Assembly: GCF_000235445.1 (NCBI RefSeq)
Contig: NZ_JH378834.1
Coordinates: forward strand, 6,923 to 70,922
Reading direction: 5' to 3'
Source: Johnsonella ignava ATCC 51276
GTDB lineage: Bacteria; Bacillota; Clostridia; Lachnospirales; Lachnospiraceae
DNA length: 64,000 bases
Shown: one piece after another, positions 1 through 6,841 of the stretch
Layout of the letters: each line of letters opens with the position of its first letter
Numbering within the stretch: the stretch's first letter is position 1
Made by a program: the position numbers and the translations under genes
Notes under the pieces: generated by a model
Database searches by the model: none
What the model saw: only the letters and a program-made list of their open reading frames with translations
Told to the model about the DNA's origin: nothing

Positions 1-107
1 TCTTTTTTTGACTTGCAATTACTTTTCTTTAAGTCTCGCTTTTGACTTCTCAATACCTTTTCGTTTTGCATGAGTTTTATTTGCTGAATTTTTCTTTTCT
101 TGTTCAA
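1..107 (-). CDS. VirB4-like conjugation ATPase, N-terminal fragment
   Basis: An open frame runs off the left edge from a TTG start, with a strong AGGAGG site six bases upstream. The 35 visible codons are Lys/Gln/Asn-rich (starting NKKRKIQQIK) with no stop. I assign VirB4 only from order: in Tn1549-like elements the gene after prgI is the virB4-type ATPase that powers the type IV secretion channel. No ATPase motif is visible in this fragment. It overlaps the frameshifted tail of prgI. Confidence 0.45.
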   Translation of the reverse strand, partial: MNKKRKIQQIKLMQNEKVLRSQKRDLKKSNCKSKK

Positions 108-166
108 GGTAAACCTCCTTTCTCACTCTCTTTTTTGGCTGATAAAACTTATGAAGGTAGATGTGC

Positions 167-409
167 TTAAAAATATTTCTCAAAGGTCAGTCCGTCCTTT
201 TCAAATAGTGTGATGAAAAAGATAGGAAGCGTGGACACGATAAGGAATATGACAGCTATGTCATTTGGCACAAACTTCCTCATAAATAAATAGACTGGTA
301 TTCCAACCAGTCCTGCAAGTGTGAAGCCTATGAGCTGCCTTTTCGTTAGGTTAAAAGCAACCTTTGTCTTTACCCTATTTAAGTCTTTAGGGATTGGTAC
401 ATATGCCAT
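167..409 (-). CDS. PrgI family conjugation protein, truncated by a frameshift
   Basis: This short membrane protein of the type IV secretion channel starts MAYVPIPKDL, typical of PrgI, with two hydrophobic helices at about residues 26-44 and 50-68. The frame stops at residue 80, just after GLTFEKYF, where a T5 run precedes TAA. Dropping one T continues the frame for about 49 codons (beginning KHIYLHKFYQPKKR) to a stop at 19, giving about 129 residues, the usual family size. So this is a frameshifted prgI, a sequencing error, or a slippage site. The start has GGGAGG six bases upstream and overlaps the end of the preceding gene. Confidence 0.8.
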   Translation of the reverse strand: MAYVPIPKDLNRVKTKVAFNLTKRQLIGFTLAGLVGIPVYLFMRKFVPNDIAVIFLIVSTLPIFFITLFEKDGLTFEKYF

Positions 410-412
410 ATC

Positions 413-676
413 TTACCTCCCATCTTCTTTACCCTTTGACAGCTCCTCAAAGTGTTCATATACAGAGCCGATTTCATCCTGAATAATTGCAAGTTGTTCA
501 TCTGTATTCTTGTTATATCTTTGCTGCATTAAGCAAAAATCATTATGGCAGCAACCAATGTCCTGTGTCCTTTCTTCCAATTCTTCCACCTTATTATGAA
601 GTCTGATCCTATCAATTACCGCCATAATACCTGCGACTATTATTACTACTGTAAATGTTGTTTTTCTTTTATCCAT
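413..676 (-). CDS. small membrane protein of the ICE
   Basis: An 87-residue protein with one N-terminal membrane helix (about residues 7-24) and a charged coiled-coil-like tail from residue 28 (HNKVEELEERTQDIG). It lies between the VirB6-like gene and prgI, and its end overlaps the prgI ribosome site, so the genes are probably translated together. I do not recognise a family. Its position suggests an accessory part of the transfer channel. Confidence 0.65.
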   Translation of the reverse strand: MDKRKTTFTVVIIVAGIMAVIDRIRLHNKVEELEERTQDIGCCHNDFCLMQQRYNKNTDEQLAIIQDEIGSVYEHFEELSKGKEDGR

Positions 677-693
677 ACTATCTTTCCTTTCTT

Positions 694-1557
694 TTAGTGT
701 GCATTTAATATGCTTTTGGCCAGTGTTCCGCTCTTTAGCATCATTAACCCCAGCAAAACCGCATAGCCAAGTATCGTCATGGTACTTGTGTGTATATCTG
801 TTATCTTAATCGTCTTAACTAAAACTGCGTAAATTCCAAGACAAACCATTAAAAAGAGTCCTTGTAGTCCAAGTGCAAATAGTCCTTTGATGTAGTTTGT
901 TCCAATCTGTCCCCACTCCTTGTTTCCCATTGTGGCAAATGGAATGGCTGAAACAGATGAGTAAACATAAATCTCAAACATTCTTCCGTAAACTACAAGC
1001 ATAATCACAACGGATATTACCTGTATAGCAACCTTGATGAGTGAGGTTTCAAAGAGAATCATGACAAGTTCTCCAAGTCCCTTTTCTTTTAGGGTATCCA
1101 TCATTGCCACTATCTGATCTCCGGAAACGGTGGCAGAGGTATTTATCACCCCTGCCGCCTTATTTACCACGTGCTGTGCCACATCAAAAACTGCCATTGA
1201 AAACTCAAAGGCATGGGATACTAACCATACAGCAATCCACATCTTGATGATGTACTTGAAAAATTCAAAGGTATCTGTATCGTGCATATTGTTCTTTTGC
1301 ATTACCATATTGATAAGCTCGATACAAAGAACTGCTGTGATGATTAGTCCCGCTATTGGAATGATAACGGAATCGTTAATGCTTTTGATAAAGGCAAATA
1401 CATCTCCGTTCCATCCCATAGGAGTTTTTCCTACATCTGTTGCAACTGCACCAACTTTATCGTTGATGTCAAGAAACATGGACTCTAAGTTTGCTTGAAT
1501 ACCGCCCAGTAGAAGCTCCTTAAAGAATTCTTCTATCTTGTCGAATATTCCAAACAT
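694..1557 (-). CDS. VirB6/TrbL-like conjugal transfer membrane protein
   Basis: A 287-residue polytopic membrane protein with five to six hydrophobic stretches (about residues 56-80, 100-125, 170-195, 220-247 and 255-280). It matches the TrbL/VirB6-like protein that follows Maff2 in Tn1549-like elements, where it is thought to form the inner-membrane core of the DNA transfer channel. AGGAGAG lies five bases before the ATG. The tail of the split maff2 gene lies directly upstream, as expected for this family of elements. Confidence 0.8.
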   Translation of the reverse strand: MFGIFDKIEEFFKELLLGGIQANLESMFLDINDKVGAVATDVGKTPMGWNGDVFAFIKSINDSVIIPIAGLIITAVLCIELINMVMQKNNMHDTDTFEFFKYIIKMWIAVWLVSHAFEFSMAVFDVAQHVVNKAAGVINTSATVSGDQIVAMMDTLKEKGLGELVMILFETSLIKVAIQVISVVIMLVVYGRMFEIYVYSSVSAIPFATMGNKEWGQIGTNYIKGLFALGLQGLFLMVCLGIYAVLVKTIKITDIHTSTMTILGYAVLLGLMMLKSGTLAKSILNAH

Positions 1558-1576
1558 CTAAGCTCTCCTTTTCTTC

Positions 1577-1660
1577 TTAATTGAGTACACCCGCAAGTAG
1601 TGGAATGAGCTTAAGTCCGATAAGAACGATACCTCCTCCAGCCATAAGCTGCTTTATTCC
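1577..1660 (-). pseudogene. Maff2 family protein, C-terminal part (split by IMEs)
   Basis: Reading leftward from GGAATAAAG, the codons give GIKQLMAGGGIVLIGLK and then end PLLAGVLN before a stop. This is the conserved C-terminal helix of Maff2, a small membrane protein of Tn1549-like ICEs. The N-terminal half lies 21 kb away at 22706-22846. There is no start codon here, so this half is not expressed on its own. It marks the left junction of the inserted elements. Confidence 0.85.
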
Positions 1661-1663
1661 CAA

Positions 1664-3310
1664 TTAGAGATTGTAGCTGACCTGTAAGCTGTCTGTATTT
1701 CCTATGAAATTGTAATGTATTTCTATTATTTGGGTGATTTCTCCGTCCACTACTTCTTTTTCGTGAACATAGATTTTGGAGATGAGTTCATTTAAGGTTT
1801 CTTTGTCCAGCTTCTTAATGTTCTTGTGTTTTTTTATGAGTTCTATCCACTTGTAGACACCATTTTCATCTACCTTACTTGTAACAACTTTTCTTTCCAT
1901 CTCCTCAATTCGCTTTGTTAAGAGGTCTTGCTCAGCTTGAGATTTTTCAAGTATTCTTTGGAAATTGTTCTCGCTGATTTTCTTATTTATCCAATCATCA
2001 TAGAGTTTCTCAATCTTGTTACCAAGCTCTGCCACTCTTTTACTATCTTCCTCAATCTTCCTTGCTATATAGATTTGTTCTTCTTCATTTTCGGTATCTC
2101 TTGATTTTTCAAGAGCCTTTAAGACTTCCTTTTCATCTTTTAAAGCAAAGTCTGCGTTCTTTCTAATATCTGCAAGTACGATTTCATAAAGAGTATCAAA
2201 GTATATCCTATGCTGAGTACATAAGTTTTTTCCGTATCTGCGATAAGTGTTACAAGTAAGTATTTTCTCTTTTTTCTTTGAGTTGTTTCTTCCAAGATTT
2301 AAGGCTTTACCACAATCAGGGCATTTAACAAGCCCTGCGAAGATACTTTCTTCCCCTGTTTTAAAAGGTCGCTTCCTACTTTCTATCTTTTCATTTGCCA
2401 TTTTGTAGGTATCTTCTGAAACGATAGGTTCGTGGGTATTTTCTACAACTATCCAGTCCTCTTTTGGTTTGTCTGATATCCAACCGATTTTGAATTGATA
2501 GTTTGCTTTCTGACTTGCTGTGTGTCCAAGATAAACAGGATTTTCAATTATCTCCTTAATTGTGGTACAGTCCCACCAATACTCACCGTCTTTTACAGTT
2601 TTTTCTAATTTGGTAAAGACATTTCTAACTCCCTTTTTCCTGTTCCACCAAGTAGGTGTAGGAATTTTTTCATCAAAGAGTATTCGCCTTATTGCCTGTA
2701 CTCCATATCCACTGATAGCAAGGTTATAAATCTTTTCCACTATCCACGAAGTTTCTTCATCTACCATAAGAGAGTAAGTATCATCAGGATTTTTCATATA
2801 TCCGAATGGTGCAAGGCAGCCTGTAAATTTACCTTGTCTTGCTCTTGTAAGATATGCCGATTTCATCTTCTTTGAAACATCTCTTGAATAAAACTCATTT
2901 AGTACATTCTTAAAGGGTACTATCTCATTATTGTCCTGTAAGGTATCCACTCCGTCATTGACTGCGATATATCTCACTCCGTTTTTCGGAAAGAAATTCT
3001 CGGTATAATATCCTGTCTGAAGATAGTTTCTTCCAAGTCTTGATAAGTCTTTGGTAATGACTATATCAATTTTTCTTTCCTCAACATCTTTTATCAGTCT
3101 TTGAAATGAGGGGCGGTTGGTATTTAAGCCTGTGTATCCGTCATCGACATATACATCAGCTATATTCCAACCTCTTGCCTTGACATAATGTTCAAGCATA
3201 TCCCTTTGGTTTTGTATGCTGGCACTCTCTCCTTTCTGCTCATCATCTTTAGACAGTCTGCAATAAATTGCAGTCCGATATGAAAAGTGATTTGAATTTG
3301 TTTGTATCAT
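1664..3310 (-). CDS. large serine recombinase of IME1 (TndX/TnpX type)
   Basis: A 548-residue site-specific recombinase that would excise and integrate IME1 through a covalent serine-DNA intermediate. The N-terminal resolvase domain (about 11-160) has catalytic Ser20 in YCRLSKDDE and the KDLSRLGRN motif. A recombinase domain follows, then a zinc ribbon (CPDCG near residue 330, later Cys residues near 355 and 365), and a coiled coil (about 390-470). The length fits large serine recombinases. The last codons lie at the element end, as is usual for this family. Start: ATG with AGGAGG eight bases upstream. It is co-directional with the small gene upstream and is probably driven by the promoter at 3368-3396. 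Confidence 0.92.
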   Translation of the reverse strand: MIQTNSNHFSYRTAIYCRLSKDDEQKGESASIQNQRDMLEHYVKARGWNIADVYVDDGYTGLNTNRPSFQRLIKDVEERKIDIVITKDLSRLGRNYLQTGYYTENFFPKNGVRYIAVNDGVDTLQDNNEIVPFKNVLNEFYSRDVSKKMKSAYLTRARQGKFTGCLAPFGYMKNPDDTYSLMVDEETSWIVEKIYNLAISGYGVQAIRRILFDEKIPTPTWWNRKKGVRNVFTKLEKTVKDGEYWWDCTTIKEIIENPVYLGHTASQKANYQFKIGWISDKPKEDWIVVENTHEPIVSEDTYKMANEKIESRKRPFKTGEESIFAGLVKCPDCGKALNLGRNNSKKKEKILTCNTYRRYGKNLCTQHRIYFDTLYEIVLADIRKNADFALKDEKEVLKALEKSRDTENEEEQIYIARKIEEDSKRVAELGNKIEKLYDDWINKKISENNFQRILEKSQAEQDLLTKRIEEMERKVVTSKVDENGVYKWIELIKKHKNIKKLDKETLNELISKIYVHEKEVVDGEITQIIEIHYNFIGNTDSLQVSYNL

Positions 3311-3313
3311 TCC

Positions 3314-3535
3314 CTATTCCTCCTTTGGATTTGTAGGAATGACACAATCCTCTCTAAAACTATCTTTAGTATAGCATACTTTATTATAATTTTCAATATT
3401 ATATTGTGTATATTCAATATCTATGTTTTCATATTTGCTTTTATCTTTCTTTATCAGTTTTATAAATGCGTCCGCTCCTGTTCTTGAGGCATTATAATTA
3501 CGCTTTACAATATATCTTGTCTGTTCTTTTTTCAT
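3314..3535 (-). CDS. small protein upstream of the IME1 recombinase
   Basis: A 73-residue, Lys/Tyr/Asn-rich hydrophilic protein. The ATG at 3535 is chosen over one seven codons earlier because the AAGGAG site lies six bases before it and would otherwise be inside the gene. No family is recognised. In IME2 the same slot between loader and recombinase holds TnpW, so a role near recombination or excision control is possible, but the two are not visibly similar. A promoter for the recombinase lies inside its coding region. Confidence 0.55.
   Translation of the reverse strand: MKKEQTRYIVKRNYNASRTGADAFIKLIKKDKSKYENIDIEYTQYNIENYNKVCYTKDSFREDCVIPTNPKEE
3368..3420 (-). promoter_or_regulatory. promoter and operator for the IME1 recombinase
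   Basis: On the minus strand, TTGAAA (3391-3396) and TATACT (3368-3373) are 17 bases apart. An inverted repeat ATATTG-N8-CAATAT lies at 3401-3420, and another CAATATT half-site at 3394-3400 overlaps the -35 box at the same offset as in the promoters at 6533 and 11785. The likely regulator is the XRE protein encoded at 11524-11748. This suggests the recombinase is switched with the cargo operon. Confidence 0.55.
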
Positions 3536-3563
3536 CGGTTGCTCCTTTCCTTGCAATAAAAAA

Positions 3564-3592
3564 GCGATTAGAATTTTTTACTTTCTAACCGC
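3564..3592 (-). terminator. intrinsic-terminator-like hairpin between loader and small gene
   Basis: GCGATTAGAA pairs with TTCTAACCGC (one mismatch) and, on the minus strand, is followed by a T run and then almost at once by the ribosome site of the next gene. It overlaps the stop codon of the DnaC-like gene. The same hairpin-T-run-ribosome-site layout recurs at several gene borders in the ICE and IME1. Confidence 0.5.
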
Positions 3593-3594
3593 CT

Positions 3595-4446
3595 TTACTC
3601 ATCTATTAAATTTTGTGCTTTCTTCAGCTTTTCTTTGCTTTGTATCTTTCTTCTATCAAGTCCTATTACCCTAAGAGGTAAACACATCTCTATAATTCTT
3701 GAATAAATCCTGCCAAGCATTATATCTTCCTGCTCTTTTTCTATGTCCTTAAAGTTTAAGTTTGTGGTTATAATGGTCGGTCTTGCCTTTAAATACCTTG
3801 CATTTATCACATTGTAAATTTGCTCTAAGGCATACTCTGTGTTTCTCTCTATTCCAAAATCATCAAGTATTAGTAGGATTGGATTTGTTATTTGCTCAAT
3901 ATATTCATTTCTGTCAAGGTTAAAGCCACCTTTTTGTAAATCATTTAGTATCTGGGCAAAGTTTCTCATTTTGACTGCATAGGAATACTCTGTGATGATT
4001 GAATTAACAATAGCACAAGCAAGATAAGTCTTGCCACTTCCCACACTGCCATATAGCAATAAGCCTACATTATCTTTTCTCATTTCTTCAAAGTGTTTTA
4101 CATAGTTCTTAGCTTTTCTAATGATATCCTTATCAGTATACTCATCAGCATTTTCAAAGGTATATACTTTTTGGTTTCTTGATATAAAGCAATTATCTCT
4201 TAGCCTGTCTTGTGCCATAAGTTTTTCTCTTAATTTTTCCTGTTCTGCTCTATTTCTATCACACTTACAAGATATTCTAAAAATCATCGGCTTATTTAAC
4301 ATTGGAATAGCCTTCCCGTCTATTCTCTCATTACAAGTCTTGCAATAGATGTGTCCATCTTTTTCATAATGAGTTTCTCCATTATAGGTAAAATCTGTAC
4401 CTTGAATTTTTATAGTTATCATATTTTGATTATCTTTGTTATTCAT
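3595..4446 (-). CDS. DnaC/IstB-like helicase loader ATPase of IME1
   Basis: A 283-residue AAA+ ATPase. A cysteine cluster (CKTCNERIDGK, then CKCDRN) occupies residues 34-65. Walker A is GSVGSGKTYLA at about 134-144 and Walker B is LLILDDFGIE at about 196-205. It would load the replicative helicase at the element's own origin. It pairs with the replisome organiser just upstream, as in IME2 and the host ICE. No integrase-linked IstA partner is present, so a transposase helper role is unlikely. Confidence 0.85.
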   Translation of the reverse strand: MNNKDNQNMITIKIQGTDFTYNGETHYEKDGHIYCKTCNERIDGKAIPMLNKPMIFRISCKCDRNRAEQEKLREKLMAQDRLRDNCFISRNQKVYTFENADEYTDKDIIRKAKNYVKHFEEMRKDNVGLLLYGSVGSGKTYLACAIVNSIITEYSYAVKMRNFAQILNDLQKGGFNLDRNEYIEQITNPILLILDDFGIERNTEYALEQIYNVINARYLKARPTIITTNLNFKDIEKEQEDIMLGRIYSRIIEMCLPLRVIGLDRRKIQSKEKLKKAQNLIDE

Positions 4447-4577
4447 AACTTTAATTCTCCTTTTCTCGTCTTAAATGGTGGAATGCGTTTTAAGGCTTGT
4501 TTTTGGCTTAGGTATATTCTGATATCTCTTTTAGTTTTAACGCTCTAAAAACACCTTTCCACCTTGTTATATGATAT

Positions 4578-5354
4578 TTACAGGCTGTCGCTATCCTCAT
4601 AGTTGGTTGAATAGGTTTTAGTACTTCCATTTTGAATATTTTTCTGTGTTAGTTTTTCTTTGTCCTGTTCATACCAATTAAGGATTGTTACATAGTGGTC
4701 TTTATAGTCTTTCCCAGAACTTTTGATATACCTTGATAATTTTTCAATCATTGTATCGGTATGACCTTGCAGCTTATCCTTTAGCTTATGGCATTCTTCA
4801 TCAGTTAAGCGGATATTTTTATATTCTCCGTAAAGGATTTGGGTGGACATTTGGGTTTCTTCTTTCCCCTCTATTCTCTTATCTATAATATCTAATCTCT
4901 TATCTCTATTCTCTGGTGGACAAGTGGCGGACATTTGTCCACCATTATTTAGACAAGTGTCCTCTAATAGTCGTATTTTTTCTTGATTTTCAAGCCTTGC
5001 TTTTCGCTTTCTTTCGCCCTCTGTTGATGATTTTCCAATGAAAAGCTCTATATCTACCATATACAAAATGTTATCCGGCAATTGGTCTATCAGTTCCAAT
5101 TCTAAAAATATTTTTATTGCCCTCTCTACAGTACCTACTTGATGGCGTGTTATGGTGGCAATCATTTCTGTTGTATACGGAATGTTATCTCTAAATATCA
5201 GCTTGCCATTATTTTTAAGGCTCATCAGATACAGTTTTAGTAAAATGTTGGAATACAATACTCCGTCTTTCATACTCTCAAGCAAGGTTATGGTTTCACT
5301 TGTAAAGAAATCTTCCTTTAGCTTGAGATAATAGTATTTTTTGTTATCACTCAT
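4578..5354 (-). CDS. replisome organiser (DnaD-like initiator) of IME1
   Basis: A 258-residue protein with the N-terminal replisome-organiser winged-helix domain (MSDNKKYYYLKLKEDFF at the start, TEMIATITRHQVGTVERA near residues 66-83). A linker follows at about 120-170 and then a C-terminal part resembling DnaD-type tails. It probably binds the element's origin and recruits the helicase and loader. It is closely similar to the IME2 protein at 14765-15523 along the first 120 residues. Its linker-coding DNA carries palindromic repeats (4842-4962) that may be the origin itself. Confidence 0.82.
   Translation of the reverse strand: MSDNKKYYYLKLKEDFFTSETITLLESMKDGVLYSNILLKLYLMSLKNNGKLIFRDNIPYTTEMIATITRHQVGTVERAIKIFLELELIDQLPDNILYMVDIELFIGKSSTEGERKRKARLENQEKIRLLEDTCLNNGGQMSATCPPENRDKRLDIIDKRIEGKEETQMSTQILYGEYKNIRLTDEECHKLKDKLQGHTDTMIEKLSRYIKSSGKDYKDHYVTILNWYEQDKEKLTQKNIQNGSTKTYSTNYEDSDSL
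4842..4962. repeat. iteron-like palindromes inside the IME1 initiator gene
   Basis: At least four copies of a GGACA-centred motif: GGTGGACATTTG (4842-4853), GGTGGACAAGTG (4915-4926), GGACATTTGTCCACC (4929-4943) and GACAAGTGTCC (4952-4962). Within this gene the motif falls in different reading frames, so protein coding does not explain it. The same motif occurs in the IME2 initiator gene. It is a candidate replication origin. Confidence 0.55.
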
Positions 5355-5374
5355 GTTCTTCTCCTTGCAATAAA

Positions 5375-5410
5375 AAAAGAAGCAGATTAGTTCTCCACTT
5401 CTCTAATTAT
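5375..5410 (-). terminator. terminator-like hairpin before the replisome organiser
   Basis: On the minus strand the sequence can form ATTAG/CTAAT or AGAAG/CTTCT pairings, which exclude each other, followed by T7 and the ribosome site AAGGAG of the initiator gene. Two alternative stems ahead of a U tract could act as an attenuator. This rests on sequence only. Confidence 0.35.
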
Positions 5411-5433
5411 TCATAAATTATTTTGTTTTCTAT

Positions 5434-5459
5434 AATTGTGCAACGGGCGTTGCACAATT
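5434..5459. repeat. perfect inverted repeat downstream of the DUF1016 gene
   Basis: An 11-bp perfect stem (AATTGTGCAAC / GTTGCACAATT) with a GGGC loop, placed 12 bases after the DUF1016 stop codon. The minus-strand side has no U tract, so it is a weak terminator or a protein-binding palindrome. Confidence 0.5.
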
Positions 5460-5470
5460 TTCAATTAACT

Positions 5471-6496
5471 TTATTTTTTCTTGTAATTTCTTAAAACTCT
5501 TTCTACCTGTTCTTCTAATTGCTCTCTATCAGGAATATATAAAGTGTATTTAGAAGCAAATATCTTATTGGACAAACTGCCAAGTGCATATTCTGCCTGT
5601 ATACTGTCCTTATCGGTACAAAGGATAATTCCAATCGGTTCATTATCCGTATCGTCATTAACTTCCGTCTTGTAGTAGTTAAGATACATATTGATTTGTC
5701 CGACTGCTTCCGGCATTAGCTTTCCTGTTTTTAGCTCAATCAAAACATAGCTCTTAAGTATCTTGTTATAAAATACCATATCAACATAATAATGGGTATT
5801 TCCAAGTGTTACTCTTTGTTGTGAGCCTACATACATAAAACCCTTGCCAAGTTCAAGCAAGAATTTTTCAATATGAGCTATTAAGGCTTTTTCTAAATCA
5901 CTTTCCATAATTGGCTTTTCTTCTGGTATTCCTAAAAATTCAAATACATAAGGATCTTTTACAACATCACTTGCCTTATTTATTTCATTTCCCTTTAAGG
6001 CTAACTCCAATACCTTTTCTTTATTTTCATCTCCTGATGAAAGTAAAAGTCTTTCAAAAAGTGAGGTTTTTATTTGTCTTTTTAACTCTCTTACAGACCA
6101 ATTTGCATTAATAGTTTCTTTTTCATAAAAGCTCCTTTTCTGCTCATCGCTTATGGAAAGCAATTCGCAATAGTGCGACCAACTTAATTTGCCAGACAGT
6201 GTCTGGCAAATTGGATATGACAGATAAAAATTCCTCATATTTTGCAAATTAGACCTTGAAAATCCCTTACCATATTCTTTGGTGAGCCTCTTTGATAAGT
6301 CTGTTACTAACTGTTTTCCATACTCGGCTCTATCAGAATTTCCCTGTTCATCTTCTACGATAATTCGCCCAATCTCCCAATAAGTTTGAATGAGGATATT
6401 ATTAACTTCTCTTGCAACACTATTTCTTGCATTATCCATCAATTCTTTAATACTGCTATAAACATCTTTATGAATTTTATCTATTTCATTATTCAT
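5471..6496 (-). CDS. DUF1016/YhcG family PDDEXK nuclease
   Basis: A 341-residue protein with an N-terminal DUF1016 helical domain (about 1-150) and a C-terminal PDDEXK nuclease-like domain. The catalytic-type pattern is visible as YYVDMVFYN followed by YVLIELKTGKL (about residues 229-252). Members are often carried on mobile elements, and some have been linked to DNA repair, restriction-like or defence functions; the role here is not known. It has its own promoter with the XRE-type inverted repeat. GAGGTGG precedes the ATG. Confidence 0.85.
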   Translation of the reverse strand: MNNEIDKIHKDVYSSIKELMDNARNSVAREVNNILIQTYWEIGRIIVEDEQGNSDRAEYGKQLVTDLSKRLTKEYGKGFSRSNLQNMRNFYLSYPICQTLSGKLSWSHYCELLSISDEQKRSFYEKETINANWSVRELKRQIKTSLFERLLLSSGDENKEKVLELALKGNEINKASDVVKDPYVFEFLGIPEEKPIMESDLEKALIAHIEKFLLELGKGFMYVGSQQRVTLGNTHYYVDMVFYNKILKSYVLIELKTGKLMPEAVGQINMYLNYYKTEVNDDTDNEPIGIILCTDKDSIQAEYALGSLSNKIFASKYTLYIPDREQLEEQVERVLRNYKKK

Positions 6497-6532
6497 ATAG
6501 CTACCACCTCTTTATCTGCTACGATTTTAATT

Positions 6533-6565
6533 ATTATACCATAAATATTGAGTGTATTCAATATT
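6533..6565 (-). promoter_or_regulatory. promoter with XRE-type operator for the DUF1016 gene
   Basis: On the minus strand, TTGAAT (6556-6561) and TATAAT (6533-6538) are 17 bases apart. The palindrome AATATTG-N8-CAATATT (6544-6565) covers the -35 box and half of the spacer. It has the same half-sites, spacing and offset as the promoter of the XRE gene at 11785-11817, so one regulator probably controls both. Confidence 0.7.
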
Positions 6566-6591
6566 ATATTCCTTATATTTACATGTCAAAA

Positions 6592-6840
6592 GGGGATAAC
6601 AAATCGTTACCCCCTCTCAGATTTTAAGGAAGTCGTACTTTACGACACCCTTTATAGTTAGCACGTACTGAAATAAGAAGTCCTTATAAAACTGAAGTCG
6701 TGAAACACGACACCAGCTATATGCGTCCCCGAAACAGGGACTCATCTTTATATCTGCGTTCCCAAAATGGGTACGCAAACCTTATGCACCGAAACAGTGC
6801 GTATGCTTATCCTATTTACGATGTTATCCCATTTCGGGGC
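6592..6840. repeat. array of seven short hairpins downstream of the relaxase gene
   Basis: Seven small inverted repeats follow each other: 6592-6614 (GGGG...CCCC), 6632-6646 (GTCGTA-CTT-TACGAC), 6697-6711 (GTCGTG-AAA-CACGAC), 6725-6741 (GTCCC/GGGAC), 6756-6776 (GCGT-CCC/GGG-ACGC), 6786-6800 (GCAC/GTGC) and 6826-6840. The stems differ but the loops are alike (GAAACA, GAAA, AAAA), and several starts are 28-31 bases apart. There is no gene in this stretch. Function is unknown. Confidence 0.6.
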
Positions 6841-6841
6841 T

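Noticed and set aside
1577..1660. Group II intron in maff2
   Set aside because: The insert has no reverse transcriptase or domain V and contains full recombinase and relaxase modules.
3595..4446. IstB transposition helper of an IS21 element
   Set aside because: There is no IstA transposase or IS21 end; pairing with a replication initiator favours a helicase loader.
6592..6840. CRISPR array
   Set aside because: The units are different palindromes without a constant repeat or unique spacers, and no cas genes are near.
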